Positions 1 to 7,858 of a DNA stretch of 40,597 nt are shown here, one piece after another. This DNA is from CAZOWL01 sp964583605. GTDB taxonomy: Bacteria > Pseudomonadota > Gammaproteobacteria > Chromatiales > Chromatiaceae. Within the stretch, counting starts at the first letter, position 1. The number at the start of each line of letters is the position of its first letter. A program made the translations under genes and the position numbers. Under the pieces are notes generated by a model. The model ran no database searches, was not told where the DNA came from, and saw only the letters and a list, made by a program, of their open reading frames with translations. The DNA is taken from assembly GCA_964583605.1 (NCBI GenBank), contig CAZOWL010000033.1, forward strand, positions 1 to 40,597, given 5' to 3'.

Positions 1-114
1 TTGAGGTTAGGCTGTTCTACCGTCGATCAATCAGCGGCAGAACGGTTTCGCCCTGGCCTTCCACGCGGACCCGGTTCGGGGTTCTACCCTTCGGCAGTGC
101 AGGAGAGCCTTCGC
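1..114. other. left-edge stretch, possible 3' end of a cut gene
   Basis: No complete gene is visible here. On the minus strand an open frame of about 32 codons ends at a TAG at positions 19-17. It has coding-like composition (its last residues read VLPLIDRR) but no start codon, and it runs upstream into an in-frame TAA at 118-116, just where repeat copy 1 begins. It may be the tail of a gene disrupted by the repeat, or chance. A short plus-strand frame is open too, so direction is uncertain. Confidence 0.25.
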
Positions 115-243
115 ATTACCATGAGAATCGCGTAGCACCTTTGCTCCCTCGCCCTATGGGAGAGGGTTGGGGTGAGGGAACGATCAGCGACGAGGCGGCA
201 TTTCATCATCTGGGGTGGCTCGCCTCGTCCCGTGATCGTTAGC
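115..243 (-). repeat. structured intergenic repeat, copy 1 of 7
   Basis: First of seven related elements of about 128 bp. Read in the plus-oriented form, the element begins GCTAACGATCA and ends near TTTCATGGTAA; this copy is in reverse. Part one is a long imperfect stem with arms AACGATCA plus about 12 G-rich bases and their complement, around a loop of about 20 nt. Part two is a short hairpin, CCCTCT-CCC-AGAGGG, in a C-rich/G-rich tract. This copy carries the GACGAGGCG/CGCCTCGTC stem variant, in which a G-C pair is replaced by A-T on both arms. Here the short hairpin is less perfect. It lies just upstream of pcnB. Confidence 0.85.
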
Positions 244-280
244 GCGACGTCGCCGGCATAGGAGTCCACGCGACAACATC

Positions 281-1624
281 ATGCTCGACCAAGATAAAAC
301 GAGCCCAAGCCCCGCTTCGTTCCGTAGTCCGTTGATCGTGCCACGCGCCGAGCATTCGATCTCGCGTGCCAACATCAGCGAGAACGCCCTGAAGGTCCTC
401 TATCGGCTGAAGCAAGCCGGGTTCCAGGCCCACCTTGTCGGGGGCGGTGTGCGCGATCTCCTGCTTGGGCGTGAGCCGAAGGACTTCGATGTGGCGACCG
501 ATGCGTTGCCAGAACAGGTTCGCGAGGTGTTTCGAAACTGCCGATTGATCGGCCGCCGCTTTCGTTTGGCCCACGTGCATTTCGGTCGTGAGATCGTGGA
601 GGTCGCAACCTTTCGGGGCAGCAATCTGGATGATGAGGCCGACGATCGCCGCATCGAGAACGGTCGGATTGTGCGCGACAATGCCTATGGCACCATCGAA
701 GAGGATGCGTTGCGCCGCGATTTCACCGTGAACGCCCTGTACTACAATATCGCCGATTTCTCGGTGATCGACTACGCGGGTGGGCTCGCTGACCTGGAGG
801 CGGGTCGCTTGCGGTTGATTGGTGATGATCCCGTGGTCCGCTACCGCGAGGACCCGGTGCGGATGCTGCGCGCCGTGCGGTTCGCGAGCAAGCTTGGATT
901 CACGATCGATCCGGACTGTGAGCGCCCGTTGTCCACCCTCTCGCATCTGCTCAATGACATCCCGGCGGCGCGGCTCTTCGACGAGTTCATCAAGTTGTTC
1001 ATGGCTGGCACGGGTCTCAGCGCGTTCGAGAAGCTGCGGCATTACGGTCTGTTCGCCCACCTGTTCCCTGCGACCGAGGCGGCCCTCGCCCAAGAGGATC
1101 AGGTGTTTCCGGTCACCTTCGTCGCCCGCGGTCTCGAGAATACGGATCGCCGCATCCAGGAGGATAAGCCTGTGACGCCGGCGTTCCTGTTCGCCATCCT
1201 GCTCTGGGAGCCGGTGCGTCGCCGATTCGAGGATCTGCTGGCGGGCGGCTCTCCGGCGGGTGAGGCCATGCTACTCGCTGCTGGCGAGGTCAGCGCCCTG
1301 CAACAGCCTCTGGTGTCGATTCCCAAGCGCTTCGCACTGCCGATGCGTGAGATCTGGTATCTACAGCCGCGACTGGAGCAGTGCGAAGGCAAGCGCCCGT
1401 ACCGATTGCTCACTCACCCGCGTTTTCGGGCGGCCTATGACTTCTTATTGTTGCGCGCGGAGGCCGGCGAGGCGAGCCCGGAGCTGGCCGCCTGGTGGAC
1501 GCGCTTCCAGCAGGCCGATAGCCACGAGCGTGCTGCGATGACGGACGGTGCCGGCAAGCGGCGGCGATCCAGACGGCGCCGTCGCAGCAAGGCGAGTCAG
1601 CCGGCTGCCGGCGATGGGGCGTAA
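281..1624 (+). CDS. pcnB: poly(A) polymerase I
   Basis: PcnB adds poly(A) tails to RNA 3' ends in the cytoplasm and so promotes RNA decay. The 447-residue product is close to the 465 of the E. coli enzyme. The class II nucleotidyltransferase signature is clear: a Gly-rich LVGGGVRDLLLG segment (about residues 52-63) followed by PKDFDVAT, which supplies the metal-binding aspartates Asp68 and Asp70. The RNA/ATP-binding regions follow (EDALRRDFTVNALYY, then VRYREDPVRMLRAVRFASKLGF). The C-terminus is a basic Arg/Lys tail, typical of PcnB and not of tRNA CCA-adding enzymes. No strong Shine-Dalgarno precedes the ATG. It is the first gene of a tight run with folK, panB and panC. CCA-transferase was considered and rejected on the tail and the folK linkage. 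Confidence 0.95.
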   Translation: MLDQDKTSPSPASFRSPLIVPRAEHSISRANISENALKVLYRLKQAGFQAHLVGGGVRDLLLGREPKDFDVATDALPEQVREVFRNCRLIGRRFRLAHVHFGREIVEVATFRGSNLDDEADDRRIENGRIVRDNAYGTIEEDALRRDFTVNALYYNIADFSVIDYAGGLADLEAGRLRLIGDDPVVRYREDPVRMLRAVRFASKLGFTIDPDCERPLSTLSHLLNDIPAARLFDEFIKLFMAGTGLSAFEKLRHYGLFAHLFPATEAALAQEDQVFPVTFVARGLENTDRRIQEDKPVTPAFLFAILLWEPVRRRFEDLLAGGSPAGEAMLLAAGEVSALQQPLVSIPKRFALPMREIWYLQPRLEQCEGKRPYRLLTHPRFRAAYDFLLLRAEAGEASPELAAWWTRFQQADSHERAAMTDGAGKRRRSRRRRRSKASQPAAGDGA

Positions 1625-1628
1625 GCGC

Positions 1629-2165
1629 ATGGAAAGGACCTATATCGGCATTGGCAGCAATCTGGCCAACCCACGACGGCAGGTGGGAGAGGCCACCGCC
1701 GAGCTGGCTGATCTGCCAGACTCGAGGCTTTGCGCACGGTCCTGGCTCTATGCGACGGCGCCGGTCGGCCCTGTCGAGCAGCCGGATTTCGTCAACGCGG
1801 CGGTGGCCCTCGAGACACGCCTGACCCCGAGCGATCTGCTGGGTGCCTTGCAGGCGATCGAGCGGCGTCATGGCCGCACGCGCACGGCCCATCGCTGGGG
1901 GCCGCGCACGCTTGATCTGGACTTACTGCTTTATGGCGAGCACGAGGTGGCCGTTCCCAGCTTGACGGTGCCGCATCCGGAGATCCACCGGCGAGCCTTC
2001 GTCCTGGTTCCCTTGGCCGATATCGCACCGCTCGAGCTTTTGATACCCGGTCAAGGCCGGCTCGAAGAGCTGCTGCGCGTCCATCCGTTGGGCGGCGTGG
2101 TACGACTCACCGAACCGCCGTGTCCGGCTGGCGTCGTCCCGGAGCCGGCACTATCCTGTTGCTGA
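1629..2165 (+). CDS. folK: HPPK (2-amino-4-hydroxy-6-hydroxymethyldihydropteridine diphosphokinase)
   Basis: FolK transfers pyrophosphate from ATP to 6-hydroxymethyl-7,8-dihydropterin, a step of folate synthesis. The 178-residue protein starts MERTYIGIGSNL, the usual HPPK N-terminus, and carries the family signature RWGPRTLDLDLLLYG (about residues 89-103), in which Asp96 and Asp98 bind the two Mg ions. The ATG at 1629 lies 4 nt after the pcnB stop and gives the family-typical start. An in-frame ATG at 1614 inside pcnB would add five residues. pcnB-folK order is common in gammaproteobacteria. The following panB product uses methylenetetrahydrofolate, so the operon also links folate to pantothenate synthesis. 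Confidence 0.95.
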   Translation: MERTYIGIGSNLANPRRQVGEATAELADLPDSRLCARSWLYATAPVGPVEQPDFVNAAVALETRLTPSDLLGALQAIERRHGRTRTAHRWGPRTLDLDLLLYGEHEVAVPSLTVPHPEIHRRAFVLVPLADIAPLELLIPGQGRLEELLRVHPLGGVVRLTEPPCPAGVVPEPALSCC

Positions 2166-2192
2166 CGTCCGCCTGTTCAGCGAGGATCTTCT

Positions 2193-2996
2193 ATGGCCGG
2201 GGCCGAGATCAGCTTGGCAACGCTCGCGGCGCTCAAGGAGCGCCGCGAGCCCATTGCCTGCCTGACCTGCTACGACGCGAGCTTCGCAAGACTGCTGGAG
2301 CAAGGCGGTGTCGAGGTGCTGCTCGTCGGAGATTCGCTCGGCATGGTTGTGCAGGGCCACAGCACGACGCTGCCCGTGACTCTGTCCGACATGGTCTACC
2401 ATACGGCCTGCGTCGCCCGCGCCCGCGAGCGGGCCTTTCTCGTCGCGGACATGCCGTTTCTCTCCTACGCCACGCCTGAGCGCGCCCTTGCGGCGGCCGG
2501 GCGCCTGATGCAGGAGGGCGGTGCCCAGATGGTCAAGCTCGAAGGGGGTGCCGTGCTCATGGAGACGGTCCGCCGATTGACCGCGCATGGCGTGCCCGTC
2601 TGCGGCCACCTTGGTCTGCTGCCACAATCGGTGCATAGGCTCGGCGGATATCGCTATCAGGGGCGCGACCATGCGACGGCTGACGCGATCCGGCATGACG
2701 CGCTTGCCCTGCAATCTGCAGGTGCAAGCCTGCTGGTGCTGGAATGCGTGCCGGCCGCCTTGGCGCAGGAGGTCAGCCTGATGTTGGCGATACCCGTCAT
2801 CGGTATCGGTGCCGGGAGCGAGACCGACGGCCAGGTGCTAGTCCTCTACGATGCGTTAGGTCTAAATCCCGGACGAGCGCCGCGGTTCAGCAAGGATTTC
2901 TTGCGCGGCATGGACGGCGTCCCGGCGGCCATCAAGGCCTATGTCGAGGCCGTCAAATCGCGCGCCTTTCCGGCAGCCGAACAGATCGCTGTGTGA
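2193..2996 (+). CDS. panB: 3-methyl-2-oxobutanoate hydroxymethyltransferase
   Basis: PanB makes ketopantoate from alpha-ketoisovalerate and 5,10-methylenetetrahydrofolate, the first committed step of pantothenate and CoA synthesis. The 267-residue product (E. coli 264) keeps the Mg and substrate ligands in order: VGDSLG (Asp47), ADMPF (Asp86), KLEGG (Glu117) and the catalytic glutamate in LVLECVP (Glu184). The GHLGLLPQSVH loop is also typical. A GAGGAT sequence lies at good distance before the ATG. The gene sits 27 nt after folK and 7 nt before panC, so it is very likely co-transcribed with both. Confidence 0.96.
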   Translation: MAGAEISLATLAALKERREPIACLTCYDASFARLLEQGGVEVLLVGDSLGMVVQGHSTTLPVTLSDMVYHTACVARARERAFLVADMPFLSYATPERALAAAGRLMQEGGAQMVKLEGGAVLMETVRRLTAHGVPVCGHLGLLPQSVHRLGGYRYQGRDHATADAIRHDALALQSAGASLLVLECVPAALAQEVSLMLAIPVIGIGAGSETDGQVLVLYDALGLNPGRAPRFSKDFLRGMDGVPAAIKAYVEAVKSRAFPAAEQIAV

Positions 2997-3003
2997 CCCC
3001 GCC

Positions 3004-3873
3004 ATGCATCTGATCGAGGAGATTGCTTCGTTGCGCCGTCAGGTCCGTGCCTGGCGCGCAAGCGGCGAGCGCATCGCCTTCGTGCCGACGATGGGCAATC
3101 TCCACGCTGGGCACCTGGCTCTTGTCGACGAGGCGCGTCGCTCGGCCGGCCGGGTCTTGGTGAGCATCTTCGTCAACCCGTTGCAGTTCGGGCCGACTGA
3201 GGATCTGGGCACTTATCCTCGCACGCTCGAGCAAGACCGCGCGAGCCTCGCTGCGGCCGGGGTCGACCTCCTGTTCGTGCCGGCCCCCGATGCCATTTAT
3301 CCCCGTGGCCTGGATGACCAGACCCGAGTCGAGGTCCCGGGCTTGACGGATGTTCTCTGCGGGGCGAGCCGGCCGGGCCACTTCGTCGGCGTGGCCACGG
3401 TCGTCTGCAAGCTGTTCAACATGGCTCAGCCGCACCTCGCCTTCTTTGGCGAGAAGGATTTTCAGCAGCTGTTGGTCATCGGCCGTATGACCGAGGATCT
3501 CAGCATCCCGGTCGAGATCATCGGCGTTCCGACCGTGCGCGAGCCTGATGGGCTCGCGATGAGCTCGCGCAACAGCTATCTGGGCGCGGAAGAACGGGCG
3601 CTGGCGCCGGCGCTGTTCCGCTCGTTGGAGCGCGCGGTCAGCTCATTACAAGACGGCCAGAATGTGGCCGACGTCGAGCGCAGCGGCCTCGCCACGCTGA
3701 AGGCGGCCGGGATGCGGCCCGAGTACTTCGCTGTGCGCCGCGCCGAGGACCTGGCGAGACCACGCTCGACCGACCAGGACTTGGTCGTGCTTGCCGCAGC
3801 CTTTCTCGGCCGGGCTCGACTGATCGACAATTTGAGGCTGACACGCGATGGCCGGCCGACTCGAGCAGGCTGA
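3004..3873 (+). CDS. panC: pantothenate synthetase
   Basis: PanC joins pantoate and beta-alanine with ATP to give pantothenate. The 289-residue product begins MHLIEEIASLRRQ. It shows the nucleotidylyl-transferase HxGH motif as HAGH (residues 34-37) within PTMGNLHAGHLALV, the GEKDFQQL substrate segment, and a KMSKS-like MSSRNSYL loop. A longer in-frame start at 2941 lies within panB and is unlikely; ATG 3004 gives the family N-terminus and a 7-nt gap to panB. It uses the product of PanB (after reduction) and the beta-alanine made by PanD, encoded next. The ketopantoate reductase gene panE is not in the window. Confidence 0.96.
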   Translation: MHLIEEIASLRRQVRAWRASGERIAFVPTMGNLHAGHLALVDEARRSAGRVLVSIFVNPLQFGPTEDLGTYPRTLEQDRASLAAAGVDLLFVPAPDAIYPRGLDDQTRVEVPGLTDVLCGASRPGHFVGVATVVCKLFNMAQPHLAFFGEKDFQQLLVIGRMTEDLSIPVEIIGVPTVREPDGLAMSSRNSYLGAEERALAPALFRSLERAVSSLQDGQNVADVERSGLATLKAAGMRPEYFAVRRAEDLARPRSTDQDLVVLAAAFLGRARLIDNLRLTRDGRPTRAG

Positions 3874-3995
3874 TTGACCTCGGTCCGCCGCGACGTCGAC
3901 TCGGACTCGCTGATCCGAGTAAGGGGTGGGATCCCCGACTGAGCGCGCCTTATTGTGCGCCGCACCATTTTTCTTCAGCGAGAGCGATCTGTTTC

Positions 3996-4004
3996 TGCAA
4001 TAAT
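3996..4004 (+). promoter_or_regulatory. possible extended -10 promoter for panD
   Basis: TGCAATAAT reads as an extended -10 (TG-N plus AATAAT, five of six matches to TATAAT). No good -35 is seen at 17 bp. It lies about 57 nt before the panD ATG in a 188-nt gap that separates panD from panC, which makes an independent panD promoter reasonable. Confidence 0.35.
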
Positions 4005-4061
4005 TCGCGCTTTGAGAGCGCGCCTGGCTTAGCGGCGGCGACCATTCGGAGACTTTTGACG

Positions 4062-4442
4062 ATGCAACTGACATTGCTTAAGTGCAAGCTGCATCGGGCT
4101 TGTGTAACCCATGCAGAGCTCGACTACGAAGGCTCCTGCGCGATCGATGAGGAGTTGATGAGGCTCGCAGGCCTTCGTGAGTACGAGCAGATTCAAATCT
4201 ACAACCTGGCCAACGGTGAGCGCTTCACGACTTATGCCATCCGCGCCACCCCTGGCTCGCGGGTCATCTCGGTCAACGGCGCGGCGGCCCACAAAGCGGC
4301 GCCCGGGGATCGCGTCATCATTTGCGCTTACGCCGGGATGACCGAGGGACAGGCGGCCTCCTTCAAGCCTCGGCTGGTCTATCTCGACGCAGAGAACCGC
4401 GTGGAGCGAACCGCCGAGGCGATCCCGGCACAGGCCGCTTGA
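4062..4442 (+). CDS. panD: aspartate 1-decarboxylase proenzyme
   Basis: PanD converts aspartate to beta-alanine, the other substrate of PanC. The 126-residue length equals that of E. coli PanD. The proenzyme cleaves itself between Gly24 and Ser25, and the sequence YEGSC places exactly Gly24-Ser25 when translation starts at the ATG at 4062; Ser25 becomes the pyruvoyl group. Lys9 and Arg54-region residues of the active site are in typical context (KCKLHRACVTHAEL at the start). GGAG at 4048-4051 supports ATG 4062 over a TTG six bases upstream. The gene is separated from panC by 188 nt and probably has its own promoter. It converges on glgA with repeat copy 2 between them. Confidence 0.96.
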   Translation: MQLTLLKCKLHRACVTHAELDYEGSCAIDEELMRLAGLREYEQIQIYNLANGERFTTYAIRATPGSRVISVNGAAAHKAAPGDRVIICAYAGMTEGQAASFKPRLVYLDAENRVERTAEAIPAQAA

Positions 4443-4475
4443 GGATCCTGGGGCGTTGCCGTTGGCGCACCTCGC

Positions 4476-4603
4476 TTACAATGCAATCCGCGCAGCACGT
4501 TTGCTCCCTCGCCCTCTGGGAGAGGGTTGGGGAGAGGGAGCGATCAGGGGTGAGGCGACATTGCATCGTCCGGGGTGGCTCGTCTCGCGCCATGATCGTT
4601 ACC
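4476..4603 (-). repeat. structured intergenic repeat, copy 2 of 7
   Basis: Reverse-orientation copy of the 128-bp element, between the convergent 3' ends of panD and glgA. The CCCTCT/AGAGGG hairpin is intact. The long stem has G-T pairs (GGGGTGAGGCGA against TCGTCTCG) and one mismatch. The placement would suit a bidirectional terminator, although no T-tract follows. Confidence 0.88.
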
Positions 4604-4634
4604 GCAAATCCCATCTGCGGTGGGTGTACGCTCC

Positions 4635-6155
4635 TCAGGCGACGCTGCTCATCTCGCTCCGCTCTGCGCATGCGGCCTGATAGAGCTCGACGTAGCGGCG
4701 CGCGCTCTGCTCCCAGCTCATATCCTGTTCCATCCCGGCGCGTGCCAATGCGTGCCATTGGCGCGGGTCGTCACGAAACAGGCGGATGGCGTAGCGGACC
4801 GCGTGCCACAGGCTGTCGGCATTCGGGTGATCGAACAGGAAGCCTGTGGCGCTGCCTTCGGCGAGCCGCTCGGGCGTGGCGTTGACGACGGTATCCGCGA
4901 GGCCGCCCGTGCGGTGCACGATCGGCACGGTGCCGTAACGCAGGCTGTACATCTGGTTCAGCCCGCAGGGCTCGAAACGCGAGGGCATCAGGAAGGCATC
5001 GCATCCGGCCTCGATACGATGGGCCCGGTCTTCATCGTAGCCGATGAAGACGCCGACTTGGGCGGGGTGGCTACGGGCCGTTTCGATCATCGCTTGCTCG
5101 ATCTGCGGATCGCCAGAGCCCTGCATGACGAGCTGCACGTCGCCATGCGCGAGCAATCGCGGCAGGATCGTCAGGATCAAATCGACGCCCTTCTGCTCTA
5201 CGAGGCGACCGATGTAGCCGAAGAGCAGGGCGCTATCTTTGACCGGAAGTCCGAGCTCGGCCTGCAGCGCCTGCTTGTTCGTTGCCTTCCGATCCAGGCT
5301 GTCCACCCGGTAGGTGGCCGCGATCCGTGAGTCCGCAGATGGGTCCCAGACGCGATAATCGATGCCATTGAGGATGCCCTGGAAGCGGGGTCCGAGCTGG
5401 CGCAGCAGCCCATCAAGGCCGCAGCCGAAGCGGGGTGTCTTGACCTCCTCGGCGTAGGTAGGGCTCACCGTATTGACGCGATCGGCGAACACGATGCCGC
5501 CCTTGATGAAGGACATGCGCTGGTGGAACTCCAGCCCCGTCAGCGACCACAGCCGTGGCGGTAACCGCAGCCTGTCGAACGTGGCGCGGTCGAACAGCCC
5601 CTGATAGGCGAGGTTGTGGATCGTGAAGATGAGCGCGGGGCGTTCGGGATGATCGTACGTCAGCGCCGGGGTGAGCCCGGTCTGCCAATCGTTGCAGTGC
5701 ACCACCTGCGGCGCCCAATCGAGCGTCGGCAGACCCAGGCCGATCTGGGCGATAACCTGGGAGAACAGTAGGAATCGCTCCGGGTTGTCTCCCCAATCAC
5801 GACCGCTGACGTCGACATAGGGGTTGCCCTCACGGCCGAAGTATTCCGGGGCGTCGACCAGATAGACGGGCAGTGGGTGGTCCGGATGGCGCCCAGCGAG
5901 CAGGCGGACCGCGGCGCGACTGCCTGCCAGGGGTACCTGCCCCAAGGGCGTCGGTGCGACGAGCTGTTTTACCGCCTGCGGGTAGGCTGGGATAATCAAG
6001 CGCACGTCATGGCCAAGCTCGCGCAGCGCCGCGGGCAGGCTAGCCGCGACATCGGCGAGTCCACCGGTCTTGGCCAGTGGATGGGCCTCGCTACTTGCGA
6101 TCAGGACGCGAAGCCCCGGCTGATCCGGCTTGGCTGGGGATAGAGACGACACCAT
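4635..6155 (-). CDS. glgA: glycogen synthase (ADP-glucose)
   Basis: GlgA extends alpha-1,4-glucan chains from ADP-glucose. The 506-residue protein carries the ADP-glucose-binding motif KTGGLADV (Lys29 to Val36) after a short N-terminal extension. It has the GT5 features HCNDWQTGL, FTIHNLAYQG, and the C-terminal acceptor/nucleotide segment MPSRFEPCGLNQMYSLRYG with its E-x7-E-type glutamates. Usual bacterial length is about 477, so the first 13 residues or so may be dispensable or a later start may be used. It is divergent from zwf across about 105 bp, pairing glycogen deposition with glucose-6-phosphate oxidation. glgB, glgC and glgP are not in the window. Confidence 0.95.
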   Translation of the reverse strand: MVSSLSPAKPDQPGLRVLIASSEAHPLAKTGGLADVAASLPAALRELGHDVRLIIPAYPQAVKQLVAPTPLGQVPLAGSRAAVRLLAGRHPDHPLPVYLVDAPEYFGREGNPYVDVSGRDWGDNPERFLLFSQVIAQIGLGLPTLDWAPQVVHCNDWQTGLTPALTYDHPERPALIFTIHNLAYQGLFDRATFDRLRLPPRLWSLTGLEFHQRMSFIKGGIVFADRVNTVSPTYAEEVKTPRFGCGLDGLLRQLGPRFQGILNGIDYRVWDPSADSRIAATYRVDSLDRKATNKQALQAELGLPVKDSALLFGYIGRLVEQKGVDLILTILPRLLAHGDVQLVMQGSGDPQIEQAMIETARSHPAQVGVFIGYDEDRAHRIEAGCDAFLMPSRFEPCGLNQMYSLRYGTVPIVHRTGGLADTVVNATPERLAEGSATGFLFDHPNADSLWHAVRYAIRLFRDDPRQWHALARAGMEQDMSWEQSARRYVELYQAACAERSEMSSVA

Positions 6156-6260
6156 GACGAGCGGACGCTAGAGCAAGATGCAGCAGCCCGGCTGCCGATC
6201 GCGCGCGGGCGAGAAAGACCGCAACGTTAACACAAATCTTTGACAGGCGGGGCGCTTGCG

Positions 6261-7736
6261 ATGACAGAGCCGGCCGTATTGGTGATCTTCGGTGCGACGG
6301 GCAACTTGGCTCGCAACAAATTGCTGCCGGCGCTGTACCACTTGGAGGTTGGCGAGCGGCTCCATCCCCGTGTGCGCGTCATCGGATTCGGCCGGCGGGA
6401 GTGGTCGAGCGCGGATTGGCGCGGCGAGGCGAGGCGCGGGCTTGAAAAGCGCCTGGGAGGGCAGTTTGACGAAGCCGTCATGGCCCGACTCGCCGATCGG
6501 CTCGAGTTCCAGCCCGGCGATCTGAACGACGGCGACGCCTTGGCCGCCTTGGCCGAACGGCTGCGTGACCAGAATGGCTCGCCCGAGAACCGAGTCTTCT
6601 ATCTGTCGTTGCCGCCCCGGCACTACGGCGAGGTCGCCGAGCGGCTTGCCGCCCAAGGGCTGGCATCGCAGGACAGCGGCTGGTCGCGGCTCGTGGTCGA
6701 GAAGCCGTTCGGCTTCGATCTGGAGAGCGCGCGTATCCTCGACGAACGACTGCGGCGCCACTTCGACGAGGAGCAGATCTATCGCATCGATCACTACCTG
6801 GGGAAGAGCACCGTCCAAAACGTGCTCGTGTTTCGCTTCGCGAACCTGCTGTTCGAGCCGTTGTGGAACCGCAACCACATCGACCATGTTCAGATCTTCC
6901 ATGCCGAGACACAAGGCATCGAGGAGCGGGCCGGCTACTACGATGAGGTCGGCGCGCTGCGGGACATGATCCAGAGCCACCTCCTCCAACTGCTGACACT
7001 GGTGGCGATGGAGCCGCCGCCGAGCTTGGACGCCGAGGCGCTCCGCGATGAGAAGGTCAAGGTGCTGCGCTCGATCCGGCCGATCTCGCGCCAGGCGGTT
7101 CACGCCCAGGCCTGTCGCGCCCAATATCGCGCCGGGGGGAGCGGGGCTGGCAAGCTCGGGGGATATCTCGATGAGCCCGGCGTGGATCCGAGCAGCACGA
7201 CTGAGACCTACGCGGCGCTCAAGCTCTACATCGACAACTGGCGGTGGCGCGGCGTGCCCTTCTATCTGCGCACGGGCAAGCGGCTGCGTGCAGACAGCTC
7301 GTTGATCGCGATACGCTTCCGGCATCCACCACAGCAGCTATTCCGCTCCACGGCCATCGACCAGCTCGTGCCGAATTGGCTCCTGGTCAGCATCCAGCCG
7401 AGCGAGTGCCTGCGCATCGAGATTCAAACCAAGCAGCCGGGCCTGGTGATGCGCACGCAGACAGAACGTCTCGATGCCAGCACCTGCCTCGTGGCGCCGA
7501 CCCAGATCGACGCCTACGAGGCCCTCCTGCTCGATATCATCGCCGGAGACCAGACGCTGTTCCTGCGTTACGACGAGGTCGACTGGGCCTGGCGGGTCGT
7601 CGAGCCGGTGCTCCAGCTCTGGTCAACCGAGCGCGACTACATCCAGACCTATCCAGCCGGCAGCTGGGGGCCCGCCGAGGCGAACCGGTTGTTCGATCGC
7701 GATGATCAGGACTGGCGCAATGGGCTCGCGCCCTGA
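6261..7736 (+). CDS. zwf: glucose-6-phosphate 1-dehydrogenase
   Basis: Zwf oxidises glucose-6-phosphate to 6-phosphogluconolactone and supplies NADPH. The 491-residue product has the core active-site motif RIDHYLGK, with Asp177 and His178, and the general base His240 in DMIQSH; both positions coincide with the Leuconostoc numbering. Two motifs are variant: the coenzyme loop reads GATGNLARNKLLP instead of the usual GASGDLARRKLLP, and the active-site motif continues GKSTVQN instead of GKETVQN. The ATG at 6261 is preceded by a purine-rich GGCGGGG; a TTG at 6240 in the same frame is less likely. pgi follows after 122 nt, and glgA is divergent. The enzyme is probably functional, with possible altered coenzyme preference (inference). 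Confidence 0.93.
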   Translation: MTEPAVLVIFGATGNLARNKLLPALYHLEVGERLHPRVRVIGFGRREWSSADWRGEARRGLEKRLGGQFDEAVMARLADRLEFQPGDLNDGDALAALAERLRDQNGSPENRVFYLSLPPRHYGEVAERLAAQGLASQDSGWSRLVVEKPFGFDLESARILDERLRRHFDEEQIYRIDHYLGKSTVQNVLVFRFANLLFEPLWNRNHIDHVQIFHAETQGIEERAGYYDEVGALRDMIQSHLLQLLTLVAMEPPPSLDAEALRDEKVKVLRSIRPISRQAVHAQACRAQYRAGGSGAGKLGGYLDEPGVDPSSTTETYAALKLYIDNWRWRGVPFYLRTGKRLRADSSLIAIRFRHPPQQLFRSTAIDQLVPNWLLVSIQPSECLRIEIQTKQPGLVMRTQTERLDASTCLVAPTQIDAYEALLLDIIAGDQTLFLRYDEVDWAWRVVEPVLQLWSTERDYIQTYPAGSWGPAEANRLFDRDDQDWRNGLAP

Positions 7737-7858
7737 CGGCGAGGCCCGGTGCATCGCGCTCCCCAGCCTGCGCGATGTGGCGACCCGGCTAGGATTGGAT
7801 CAAGATTCGGCTTCGCCTTGACCGGGCCGGCGGCCCAACACTTGAGGAGACTCGGCTC

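Noticed and set aside
4363..4758. Frames reading SLSPTLSQRARE or similar, here and at the other repeat copies
   Set aside because: These peptides come from translating the intergenic repeat; they begin or end at random and are a known type of mis-annotation.
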